Shown: positions 45,991 through 54,024 of the stretch, in pieces
How positions within the stretch are numbered: the first letter of the stretch is position 1
Layout: each line of letters begins with the position of its first letter
Source: Tolypothrix sp. FACHB-123
Lineage (GTDB): Bacteria; Cyanobacteriota; Cyanobacteriia; Cyanobacteriales; Nostocaceae
DNA length: 64,000 nucleotides
Assembly: GCF_014697075.1 (NCBI RefSeq)
Contig: NZ_JACJRE010000012.1
Coordinates: 88,130 to 152,129, forward strand
Reading direction: 5' to 3'
Notes under the pieces: model-generated
What the model was told of the DNA's origin: nothing
Databases searched by the model: none
Seen by the model: only the letters and a program-made list of their open reading frames with translations
Made by a program: the position numbers and the translations under genes

Positions 45991-47871
45991 ATGAGAGAGA
46001 CTATCCTAGAGGTTCGTAATCTCCAAGTTGAATTTTCCGGTGATGGTAACATCCTCAAAGCCGTTGATGGTATCTCCTTTCAACTACATCGCGGAGAGAC
46101 TTTAGGAATAGTAGGAGAGTCGGGAAGTGGGAAATCAGTAACATCCCTAGCAATCATGGGTTTGTTACAGAGTCCCGGTAGAATTAGTGGCGGGGAAATT
46201 TTGTTTCATCCTCAGGAAAATGCTACGCCAATTAATTTGGTAGCGTTACCGCCAGAGGAAATGCAGCTCCATCGAGGTGGAGACATCGCCATGATTTTCC
46301 AAGAACCGATGAGTTCACTCAATCCGGTTTATAACATTGGGTTTCAATTAACAGAAGCAATTTTGCGACATCAAAATGTGTCAGCCAAGGAAGCGCGAGA
46401 AATTGCGATCGCAGGTTTACAAGAAGTCAAACTCCTCCCCAGTGATGAGCAAATAGCACAGCAATATCTCGATACCTGGAACCAAACTAATTCTAAATCC
46501 CCTAAGCCAGAGGGACATAAACTAGCTGAATTAGTCAAACAGCATAAGCAATCTATTTTAGAACGCTACCCCCATGAACTTTCTGGAGGACAGTTACAGC
46601 GGGTAATGATTGCAATGGCGATTTCCTGCAACCCATTGTTATTAATTGCTGACGAACCAACCACAGCTTTAGATGTCACAGTACAAGCGACAATTCTGGA
46701 ATTGATGCGAGAATTGCAGCAACGCCGCGACATGGCAATGATTTTTATCACCCACGACTTAGGATTAATCGCAGAAATTGCCGATCGCGTCGCGGTGATG
46801 TATCGCGGCAAAATTGTTGAATATAATACAGCGACGGAAATTTTCAGCAATCCCCAGCATCCCTATACTAAAGGTTTAGTTGCTTGCCGTCCTACACTCA
46901 CTCGCCATCCCCAAAAACTTTTGACAGTTTCCGACTACATGATTGCAGAGGAAACAGAAACAGGACAGTTGGTCATTCAAGAAAAAGTACCCTCACCAGC
47001 GCCAGAAGTTACCAGAGAAGAGATAGTTAACAGATTAGCTGACCTCAACGAAAAATCACCTCTGTTGCAAATCCGCAATCTCAAAGTTGGCTTCCCTGTT
47101 AAAGGTTTGTTTGGTGGGACAAAACGCTACACTATGGCAGTAAATAACGTTTCCTTTGATGTGAAACCAGGGGAAACAGTGGGATTAGTAGGTGAATCAG
47201 GTTGTGGTAAAACGACTTTGGGAAGAACCCTATTACGGTTAATTGAACCGATGGGTGGTGAAATTATCTTCGAGGGACAAAATATTACCAAACTCAAAGG
47301 CGAACCGCTGCAAAAACTCCGCCGGGAAATGCAAATAGTCTTTCAAAATCCCTTTAGCGCCCTCGATCCAAGGATGAAAGTAGGGGATGCAATTATGGAA
47401 CCCTTGGTAATTCACTCGGTAGGGAAAACAAAGCAACAACGACAACAACGGGTAATTGAACTGTTGGAACGGGTGGGATTGAGTGCAGATGCAATTAACC
47501 GCTATCCCCATCAATTTTCTGGCGGTCAGCGTCAACGGATTTGTATTGCCCGTTCTCTAGCATTAAATCCCAAATTTATTATTTGCGATGAATCGGTTTC
47601 TGCACTGGATGTATCAGTACAAGCGCAAGTATTGAATCTGCTGAAAGAATTGCAATCAGATTTTCAACTGACTTATATTTTCATTTCCCATGACTTAAGC
47701 GTCGTCAAATTTATGAGCGATCGCATTTTAGTCATGAATCGCGGTCAAATAGTTGAAGAAGGTACCGCCGAAAGCATCTATCGCGAACCCAAAGAAGAAT
47801 ACACCCAAAAACTCATCGCCGCCATTCCCACAGGTAGCCCGGAGCGGAGGCGGAATCGGCTGGCTTCTTAG
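45991..47871 (+). CDS. Dipeptide/oligopeptide ABC transporter, two fused ATPase domains
   Basis: The protein has 626 residues: a DppD-like ATPase fused to a DppF-like one, as in GsiA. First domain: [11 protein letters not shown] (Walker A), [40 protein letters not shown]. Second domain: [53 protein letters not shown]. The oligopeptide-type C-terminal segment ([16 protein letters not shown]) follows the first domain, and its counterpart [17 protein letters not shown] the second. It powers peptide, nickel or glutathione uptake together with permeases encoded elsewhere. A linker insertion in the first domain (about residues 155-185) is family-typical. The 3' end lies in a purine-rich repeat like that of the kinase gene. 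Confidence 0.93.
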   Translation: MRETILEVRNLQVEFSGDGNILKAVDGISFQLHRGETLGIVGESGSGKSVTSLAIMGLLQSPGRISGGEILFHPQENATPINLVALPPEEMQLHRGGDIAMIFQEPMSSLNPVYNIGFQLTEAILRHQNVSAKEAREIAIAGLQEVKLLPSDEQIAQQYLDTWNQTNSKSPKPEGHKLAELVKQHKQSILERYPHELSGGQLQRVMIAMAISCNPLLLIADEPTTALDVTVQATILELMRELQQRRDMAMIFITHDLGLIAEIADRVAVMYRGKIVEYNTATEIFSNPQHPYTKGLVACRPTLTRHPQKLLTVSDYMIAEETETGQLVIQEKVPSPAPEVTREEIVNRLADLNEKSPLLQIRNLKVGFPVKGLFGGTKRYTMAVNNVSFDVKPGETVGLVGESGCGKTTLGRTLLRLIEPMGGEIIFEGQNITKLKGEPLQKLRREMQIVFQNPFSALDPRMKVGDAIMEPLVIHSVGKTKQQRQQRVIELLERVGLSADAINRYPHQFSGGQRQRICIARSLALNPKFIICDESVSALDVSVQAQVLNLLKELQSDFQLTYIFISHDLSVVKFMSDRILVMNRGQIVEEGTAESIYREPKEEYTQKLIAAIPTGSPERRRNRLAS

Positions 47872-47950
47872 GAGGCAGAGGGGCAGGGAGCAGGGAGCAG
47901 GAGAGACAAGAAGGACAATTGTACAGATGCGATGAATCGCGTCTCTCTTG

Positions 47951-48047
47951 CCCAATGCCCAATGCCCAATGCCCAATGCCCAATGCCCAATGCCCAATGC
48001 CCAATGCCCAATGCCCAATGCCCAATGCCCAATGCCCAATGCCCAAT
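47951..48047. repeat. Heptanucleotide array cccaatg, thirteen copies plus partial
   Basis: Thirteen perfect cccaatg units and one partial unit lie between convergent genes. This is the purest repeat in the window. On the minus strand it reads WALGIGH, an artefact and not a protein. Confidence 0.95.
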
Positions 48048-48049
48048 AA

Positions 48050-48943
48050 CTACTTCTCAAACGTAATCGCCTCAGATTGATAAGCTGGTGGTTCTACGTG
48101 AATGAGAACGCGCACTGGTCGGAAACGTTCTTCGAGTTGTCTTTCTACTTCTTCGGTGATGCGGTGGGCTGTGTCTACATCGGAAGCATCGACAATTAGA
48201 TGCATTTCGATGAAGACTTGGCGACCGAGAACTCCACGGGAAGCGATGTCATGACAGTTAATTACCCCAGGAACGGAAAGAGCGATCGCATGAATGGCTT
48301 CTGGTGCGATCGCCATTTCATCTACTAATGAAGGTAAATTCGCTTTTAAAACTGACCAACCACTCCAAAATACCAACACAGCTACAGGAAAGGCTAAAAC
48401 TACATCTAACCATTGATAACCTAGGGACACCCCAACCAAGCCACCCATAACAGTGATAGTTACCCAGACATCACTCATGGTGTGTGTGGCATCAGCAATC
48501 AAAATTGGGCTACCCACGCGCTTTCCTTCGTTGCGTTCGTAAAAAGTTACAAAAATATTTACGCCCAACACAATTAGTAATAACCATAATTCTGTTGCTG
48601 AAATTTTGACAGGTGCACCACCTTTAATAATTCTTTCGATCGCGCCTTGGAGAATTTCAAAACAAGCTATTCCTAAAAATGCAGAGATTCCCAAAGCACC
48701 CACAGCTTCAAATTTTTGGTGACCATAAGGATGCTCGCGATCTGGTAGTGGCGAAGAAAATTTACTAGTAACTAATCCTAAAACATTGTTAGCGCTATCT
48801 GTAACGCTATGCAAAGCATCAGCTAGCAAACTGAGAGATCCTGTTGAGTAACCGACAACGGCTTTTAATGCCATGACAAACAGATTTAATAATAAGGTGA
48901 TAATTAGAACCTTGCGTACCACCGCGCGGTTATCGTAAGTCAT
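48050..48943 (-). CDS. Cation diffusion facilitator (CDF) transporter
   Basis: The protein has 297 residues and six membrane spans. The metal site in span 2 is [15 protein letters not shown], and span 5 has [33 protein letters not shown] is the highly conserved loop after span 2. The cytoplasmic C-terminal domain ([40 protein letters not shown]) matches the CDF dimer domain. It should export divalent metal such as zinc, iron or manganese by proton antiport. The DxxxD/HxxxD pattern is compatible with Zn or Fe. ATG 48943. The stop lies three bases beyond the cccaatg array. Confidence 0.93.
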   Translation of the reverse strand: MTYDNRAVVRKVLIITLLLNLFVMALKAVVGYSTGSLSLLADALHSVTDSANNVLGLVTSKFSSPLPDREHPYGHQKFEAVGALGISAFLGIACFEILQGAIERIIKGGAPVKISATELWLLLIVLGVNIFVTFYERNEGKRVGSPILIADATHTMSDVWVTITVMGGLVGVSLGYQWLDVVLAFPVAVLVFWSGWSVLKANLPSLVDEMAIAPEAIHAIALSVPGVINCHDIASRGVLGRQVFIEMHLIVDASDVDTAHRITEEVERQLEERFRPVRVLIHVEPPAYQSEAITFEK

Positions 48944-49610
48944 AAATCATTTTTAACATCAAGTTCTACGTTTTTATATTAAAACTCAAATTGTAATTAA
49001 TAAGTATCAAACTCTGATCCGTAAAGAAATACATCTCTCTACAGACTAAATTTTTTAAATAAATTTATTGACATTAATTATAATTAGTAGCCTCTAAAAG
49101 CTGATAATTTATTAGTATTTAAGTTTTCACCTATAGCCAATTAATATCAACAATTTAATTTGTAATTTCTCTGACTTTGAAAATATTCAAGTAAACTCAT
49201 ACTTTTGTGACTTCTAATTATCCTAATGGAAATAAACATAACTATCTTAAGAGGGAGTAAAGATTTTTACCTTGAAAATTTAAGATTTCTCCTTCTTTAA
49301 CCCGAAACTCTGCCGAAAACACAAACACTTTGAGAAGGGCGCTGCATCTGTATGGAGCGATTTTGTGGGTACTTCCTGGGGTAATTATTGAATTAATTCC
49401 CATTTGGTTTAAAACCGCAATTGTAAGAAGTTACTACCTTGTATAGAATTTGAACCGTTACTAGAGCGATCGCTATTCAATATTCGCCAAGAGTTTGACC
49501 TGTTACGATTGATCAAATAAGGTTTTAAGTATTGATCTATACAATTTAGACAAACACAGACTTCATATTTGTACAGATCATCAGTTAGAAACATTTATTG
49601 AGGAGAAAAA
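48944..49610. other. Intergenic region
   Basis: About 670 bases without a supported gene. Near 49430-49520 a plus frame reads IEFEPLLERSLFNIRQEFDL and may be a remnant of a gene, but I could not identify it. Confidence 0.4.
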
Positions 49611-50138
49611 ATGCCAAAGCTTAGTATCCAACAAAAAAACTGGTTATTGTCAGCACATGTTTGTTGTGCTGCACTTTGGACAGGAACTGTTTTAAGTATG
49701 CTTCTTTTGTCACAGAGAAATACAAATACTACCAACGCAGATGCTCTCTATGCGCTTAACTCAGCAATTACCTTGCTGGACGACTATATTGTAATTCCCT
49801 CAGCAATTGGTTCAGTTGTTACCGCAACTTTGCTTTGCTGGACAACCAATTATGGATTTTTTAAGTTCTACTGGGTAATTGTGAAGTGGATTTTGACGAC
49901 TGGATTAGTAATATTTGGCACCTTCTGGCTATTTCCTTGGGGAAATGCCGCAGAAAGTATCTCGGCCAAGGAAGGATTAGAAGCGTTTAAGAATTCAATT
50001 TATTCATTTGATGTTCAAGGAGTTTTGATTGGAAGTTTATTTCAAATTCTCTTGCTTGTAGTCATCATCGCTATCTCTGTTCTCAAGCCTTGGGGAAGAC
50101 GAGCGGTGAAAGAAAAAAAACAAGCTATTGCTGATTAA
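49611..50138 (+). CDS. DUF2269-like integral membrane protein
   Basis: The protein has 175 residues and four spans: NWLLSAHVCCAALWTGTVLS, YIVIPSAIGSVVTATLLCWT, FYWVIVKWILTTGLVIFGTF and LIGSLFQILLLVVIIAISVL. The His in span 1, the DDYIVIPS segment and the K in VIVKWILT agree with the DUF2269-type family. ATG 49611 has aggag seven bases upstream. Function unknown. Confidence 0.75.
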   Translation: MPKLSIQQKNWLLSAHVCCAALWTGTVLSMLLLSQRNTNTTNADALYALNSAITLLDDYIVIPSAIGSVVTATLLCWTTNYGFFKFYWVIVKWILTTGLVIFGTFWLFPWGNAAESISAKEGLEAFKNSIYSFDVQGVLIGSLFQILLLVVIIAISVLKPWGRRAVKEKKQAIAD

Positions 50139-50250
50139 TTAGTTATTGGTCATTAATTATTGGTTAACAATACAATAGGCAATAGAAATTATTATTTCTC
50201 CTTATCTTCCACATCGCACTGATTGGCTTTCCTATTGCCTATTACCTACA

Positions 50251-50778
50251 TCAAGAACAACTAGTCAGCGCTGCACCACATTGATCTTCTCTGAATAACC
50301 AACCCTTAATTCCTTTATATTCCACCAGCGCCCAGCCGCCTTGACAACCTAATAAATTAACATTTGTACTAGGTGGAATGCGAACGATGACTTGGCTTTT
50401 TTGATTGGTTTTAGCATAAAGCTTCACACCTTTAGTACCATAGCCTGTTGTTGCTAGACCTAACTTTGGCATAGATACCCACCCAGTTCCTTTGTAACCA
50501 CCGCTAGCATTAGTAACTCTTGCCCAATTTGGTACAGCAGCAATAACTTGAACAGTCTCATTCACAGGTATTTGTCCTAAAATTTTATGTTGGCTACTTG
50601 CACCAGTGCGCACATTTAAAGCTTGCCCAGACGAGACATCAATGTAAGCATAAATATTACATTTTGTCGGATTTTTTGTTTTTGCTAAGGCTATTTGATT
50701 AGCTATACCCGTATGGATAATTACACTAGTAGATATAAGTGCTAATCCGGTAGCTATCCTGAATAGTTGATTTTTCAC
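50251..50778 (-). CDS. Secreted protein with bacterial SH3 domains
   Basis: The protein has 175 residues. After a signal peptide (GLALISTSVIIHTGIANQIA) come two SH3b-like units: LNVRTGASSQHKILGQIPVN with ARVTNASGGYKGTGWVSMPK, and VKLYAKTNQKSQVIVRIPPS with GWALVEYKGIKGWLFRED. Bacterial SH3 domains bind peptidoglycan or peptides in the cell envelope. Three or four cysteines in the mature part may form disulfides. The start is GTG at 50778 with aggaaa upstream. Confidence 0.85.
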   Translation of the reverse strand: MKNQLFRIATGLALISTSVIIHTGIANQIALAKTKNPTKCNIYAYIDVSSGQALNVRTGASSQHKILGQIPVNETVQVIAAVPNWARVTNASGGYKGTGWVSMPKLGLATTGYGTKGVKLYAKTNQKSQVIVRIPPSTNVNLLGCQGGWALVEYKGIKGWLFREDQCGAALTSCS

Positions 50779-51040
50779 TTTTGTTTCCTAATATACTTCA
50801 GTTTTAGGACACCAATATTAACACTGATGTCTTATTTATAACTCAGATCTTAACTGATAGAGTTAGGCTTAAATCAGAACAATATTTTTTTCTAAGATTT
50901 AGTATATGAAAAAATTTAATATATATTAAAAATCGTCAAATGTTCAAGATAAAATTGCAGCTATTGCTTGGCTTTGATTATATAAAATATAAATATTTTT
51001 CTAATTTTTTAGAAAAAATCATAATTTTTTGCAACTTGTT

Positions 51041-51120
51041 ATAAGAAAAAGTCAATTTCCATAACAAAAAATCACCTTCTGTAACAAAAAATTGACTCGT
51101 TATACAAAAACATCGGCTTG
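51041..51120. repeat. Degenerate 20-bp tandem repeat, four copies
   Basis: Four 20-base units share the pattern ataacaaaaaatcaccttct, gtaacaaaaaattgactcgt, tatacaaaaacatcggcttg and ataagaaaaagtcaatttcc. The MITE-like element starts right after the last one. Confidence 0.65.
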
Positions 51121-51122
51121 TT

Positions 51123-51223
51123 ATACCAATTTGAAACAAGAATGCGACAGATGGTAGGGGCATTGGCATTGCCATGCCCTCTAGAATATATTGATGTGCC
51201 GGAAACACTATTTAAATTGGTAT
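51123..51223. mobile_element. MITE-like element with 10-bp terminal inverted repeats
   Basis: The 101-bp element starts ataccaattt and ends aaattggtat, perfect inverted ends. The core (ggcattggcattgccatgcc, ctagaatatattgatgtgcc) is shared with 8354-8450 and partly with 2050-2115. No coding capacity. A non-autonomous element is inferred; the target duplication is not certain (tt/at flank). Confidence 0.7.
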
Positions 51224-51294
51224 TATATTAATGCATCGGTTGACAAGCTGTATCTGGCATCAAAAGGCGGAAACAGTATAATTTTGAATTGTTA

Positions 51295-51807
51295 TTAATG
51301 TTTTTTGGTACGGATAGTAATCATATAGGGACTCCGCAGAGAAATAACTTCTCCATTGAAACTCAGTTCTATTTCAACTTGAATTTCCCGATTTAAATAG
51401 CTAATAGCAGGAATAGATGAAAAACTGACTTCATACTGACTTGTAGTTAACCCTGTTTGGGTAAATTTATTGGAGTCTAATTCCTCATAATCAGGTAAGC
51501 GATACAGAAAAAAACTATCAACGGGAATAGTTTCTGCACCGACATGACAAATCACTTTTTTAATTGCAGCTTGATAAACAGTTTGGCTGTGATTTGCGAT
51601 TTCTATAACTCCATGCGTAATGACTGCTTCTTGTGGCGAGTAGAAGCTTGTTTCAACGGGAATTCCCCTGGAGATCAGCGATTCATTTAACATAGCTGAT
51701 TTGTTTACCTGTATGATTTCAGTAGCATCATTGTGCGGGGTAATGTGAAAAATTAGCACTACAGATAGGATGATTCCTAGAAATACTAGCAACTTTAGCA
51801 GCGCCAT
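51295..51807 (-). CDS. Small membrane-anchored protein overlapping the DUF4157 gene
   Basis: The protein has 170 residues. An N-terminal signal anchor (LLKLLVFLGIILSVVLIFHI) is followed by a strand-rich exported domain: SFYSPQEAVITHGVIEIANH, VICHVGAETIPVDSFFLYRL, EVSFSSIPAISYLNREIQVE. It begins at ATG 51807, 13 bases inside the end of the DUF4157 gene, so translation is probably coupled. No family recognised. It could be an accessory, chaperone or immunity-like partner of the upstream protein; this is only inferred from the overlap. Confidence 0.7.
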   Translation of the reverse strand: MALLKLLVFLGIILSVVLIFHITPHNDATEIIQVNKSAMLNESLISRGIPVETSFYSPQEAVITHGVIEIANHSQTVYQAAIKKVICHVGAETIPVDSFFLYRLPDYEELDSNKFTQTGLTTSQYEVSFSSIPAISYLNREIQVEIELSFNGEVISLRSPYMITIRTKKH

Positions 51808-53540
51808 TCGCGATCGCGCACCACATGGCGTGGTGGAATAATATGGCGAGGGCCAGGTATAGAATCTCCGGCTACAGCATTCCTGACTGTAATTCTACCG
51901 TTGGGCATACGTACTCTCACTCTGTTAGTGCCAACTTTAGCAATTACTTCACCTGGATTAGCCGCATCTAAGCCAGGATAGCTTTCGACTGTTGATTGAA
52001 TTCCAGTTGTGTCAGCTGTGACTTCTCCGGTTACGGGATCGGTAGTTGTCAAATTCGGATCGGGTGTCATCCCGCGATCGATTGACCAATTGGTTTCCAT
52101 TGTGTAAACTCGTGATTCTTCATCACTCCAATTACCTAAACGATACACTGATGGAGTTCTAGCATGTTGATACTCATGGTAAAGAGCTTTTGCAACTTCT
52201 TCGTTACTACCGTTAGTGGCAATGATAATTGAAGTTCCAGAGGTTTCACCAGCTCCCGGCATGGGACGAGGTACCCAATTTGTACCATCAAATTCTTCAT
52301 CAGCCCATTCTAAACCGCCAACCATTTCTACCCGGAGATTTCTTAAATCTCTAATCATGGCTGAATTCCACTGACAAAGTATCTCTAACATTCCCGCAAA
52401 TGTATAGGGATCGCCAGATGTGCTAGGTAATGCTAATGCGGGAAAAAGTTGATCTAATTTAGCGATAGTCGCAGCGCCTACTTCTCCTCTAGGATCGGTA
52501 GTGATGCGATGTCGCGCTTGAAACTGAGTCACTAATCGTTCCGTTTCTCGCCCAAATTTGCCATCAACACCATGAATCATAAATAAAATACCGGCATCAT
52601 GGATGGCGTGTTGAACTTTGCGCACGGCGTCATTTTCGTCACCTTGTTTTAAGGTGGTAGTACCATCATAGATATCTTCTAAAATTGCATCTCCGGCAAA
52701 TCGCGGTGAACTCAAATCGTGTCCATCACCGGTTGCGCGTTGAATTTGCTGGGTAGATTGTTGATTGTATGCTAGTTGATTGCCAATTTCTGGGCTTTGC
52801 TGTACAACATGAGTTAACTCATGAGCAGTTAAGGCATCATTACTAGGAGACTTCCCCGCACCAAAGTAAATATCTTTGTGGTGGGTAAAAGCTTGAGCGC
52901 TTAATTCTCGATTCATTTGGGTAGCGTCGCTACCAGTATGCACACGCACGCCACTAAAGTCAGCATTAAAGCGTGGTTCCATGAAGCTACGCACTTCATG
53001 AGATAAAGGACTACCCCCACCTTTACTACTATTTAAACGACTCTCAAGATTATTTTCTGCTTCTAAGCCTGCATATTTAGCTGATAGTGTAGATGGCTTA
53101 GTTTGCAGTTTTTCTTTTTCCTCACAAGCTGCACATTTGCGCTGTAAGGAATTTTGTGGAGGCTGGATGATAGAAGCGTTAAGTTGATTGGGCAAAACCA
53201 TGCGCATTACCCGATCTGCCATGTTATCAGCTTCTTGCTCGTACTGATCGTCAGGTTCTCCCACTGTCAGCTTTGTTTGGGGACGATGCAATGGTATGCG
53301 GCTAAAATCATGACTAAAAAATTTTGGCGCAATCGCTGGTGATGATAAAGTTTGTCCCTCAACCGATGGCACTGTTTGAAGAGTAGCTGATTCTTCAGTT
53401 GCTGTTTGGACAATATTATGGCTTGGTAAACCAAAGCTTTTTGTAGAATTCGCCAGGGTGGGAGTATTCGGTAATACCAGCGATTGATGAGAAGAATTTG
53501 GTTTACTTACTTGCTTACGTCCAAACACGCGCTCTTGCAT
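51795..53540 (-). CDS. DUF4157 protein with two HExxH sites and a peptidoglycan-binding-like domain
   Basis: The protein has 581 residues and no signal peptide. Residues 91-112 (LTVGEPDDQYEQEADNMADR) and 179-250 form the DUF4157 region with the motif HELTH (240-244). Residues 296-366 resemble PG_binding_1 (QGDENDAVRKVQHAIHDAGI, GVDGKFGRETERLVTQFQAR). A second metalloprotease-like motif HEYQH lies at 455-459, followed by an acidic EES that could supply the third ligand. The end is a strand-rich domain. DUF4157 proteins are often cargo or toxins of extracellular contractile injection systems and other polymorphic-toxin loci. No such system is in this window. ATG 53540 has ggaag nine bases upstream. 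Confidence 0.83.
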   Translation of the reverse strand: MQERVFGRKQVSKPNSSHQSLVLPNTPTLANSTKSFGLPSHNIVQTATEESATLQTVPSVEGQTLSSPAIAPKFFSHDFSRIPLHRPQTKLTVGEPDDQYEQEADNMADRVMRMVLPNQLNASIIQPPQNSLQRKCAACEEKEKLQTKPSTLSAKYAGLEAENNLESRLNSSKGGGSPLSHEVRSFMEPRFNADFSGVRVHTGSDATQMNRELSAQAFTHHKDIYFGAGKSPSNDALTAHELTHVVQQSPEIGNQLAYNQQSTQQIQRATGDGHDLSSPRFAGDAILEDIYDGTTTLKQGDENDAVRKVQHAIHDAGILFMIHGVDGKFGRETERLVTQFQARHRITTDPRGEVGAATIAKLDQLFPALALPSTSGDPYTFAGMLEILCQWNSAMIRDLRNLRVEMVGGLEWADEEFDGTNWVPRPMPGAGETSGTSIIIATNGSNEEVAKALYHEYQHARTPSVYRLGNWSDEESRVYTMETNWSIDRGMTPDPNLTTTDPVTGEVTADTTGIQSTVESYPGLDAANPGEVIAKVGTNRVRVRMPNGRITVRNAVAGDSIPGPRHIIPPRHVVRDREWRC

Positions 53541-53642
53541 CTCGCCCTTCCTTTATTTGCTGGGTAAAGGCATTGTATATTATTGAATTTTACAATCTAG
53601 AGTAATGCGATCGCTATCGACCTTTGTCTAATTTTACAGAAT

Positions 53643-53685
53643 TGGGCATGGGGCATTGGACATTGGGCATTGGACATTGGGCATT
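53643..53685. repeat. Heptanucleotide tract gggcattgg/acattgg
   Basis: Imperfect gggcatt and gacattg heptamers directly before the 21-bp array at 53688. Confidence 0.7.
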
Positions 53686-53687
53686 AC

Positions 53688-53930
53688 AAATGCGATCGCG
53701 AATATCACAAATGCGATCGCGGAAATAGCAAATGCGATCGCAAAAATAGCAAATGAGTTCGCAAAAATAGCAAATGCGTAAGCGAAAATAACAAATGAGT
53801 TCGCGAAAATAGCAAATGCGTAAGCAAAAATAACAAATGCGTAAGCGAAAATAGCAAATGCGTAAGCAAAAATAACAAATGAGTTCGCGAAAATAGCAAA
53901 TGCGTAAGCGAAAATAGCAAATGCGATCGC
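53688..53930. repeat. 21-bp tandem array with alternating HIP1-like octamers
   Basis: Eleven complete 21-base units and one partial. Each begins aaat, then an octamer, then gaaaatagc or a close variant. The octamer slot holds gcgatcgc (HIP1) in units 1-3 and 12, gagttcgc in units 4, 6 and 10, and gcgtaagc in units 5, 7-9 and 11. No reading frame with a start signal spans it. Confidence 0.95.
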
Positions 53931-54024
53931 ATTTTCGATAACTGCTTATATTTTAATTAAAAAACTTAAGCAAAACTTATAAATACGAGCATCATTGCAA
54001 CACCTATGGATCACGAATTACAAA

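Larger units (their letters stand above)
50779..51294. other. Intergenic region with repeats
   Basis: It holds a degenerate 20-bp tandem array (51041-51120) joined directly to a MITE-like element (51123-51223). A 76-codon minus frame across them is not supported. Confidence 0.6.

Noticed and set aside
47728-48060. Minus-strand frames reading repeated WALGIGH
   Set aside because: These are only the translation of the cccaatg heptamer array and its flanks; no start signal or domain.
49409-49594. 61-codon minus frame
   Set aside because: No domain; the opposite strand holds a possible gene remnant, but neither could be identified.
50978-51208. 76-codon minus frame
   Set aside because: It runs through the 20-bp array and the MITE-like element.
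53705-53932. Leu/His-rich 75-codon frame
   Set aside because: Product of the 21-bp array with octamers; no coding signs.
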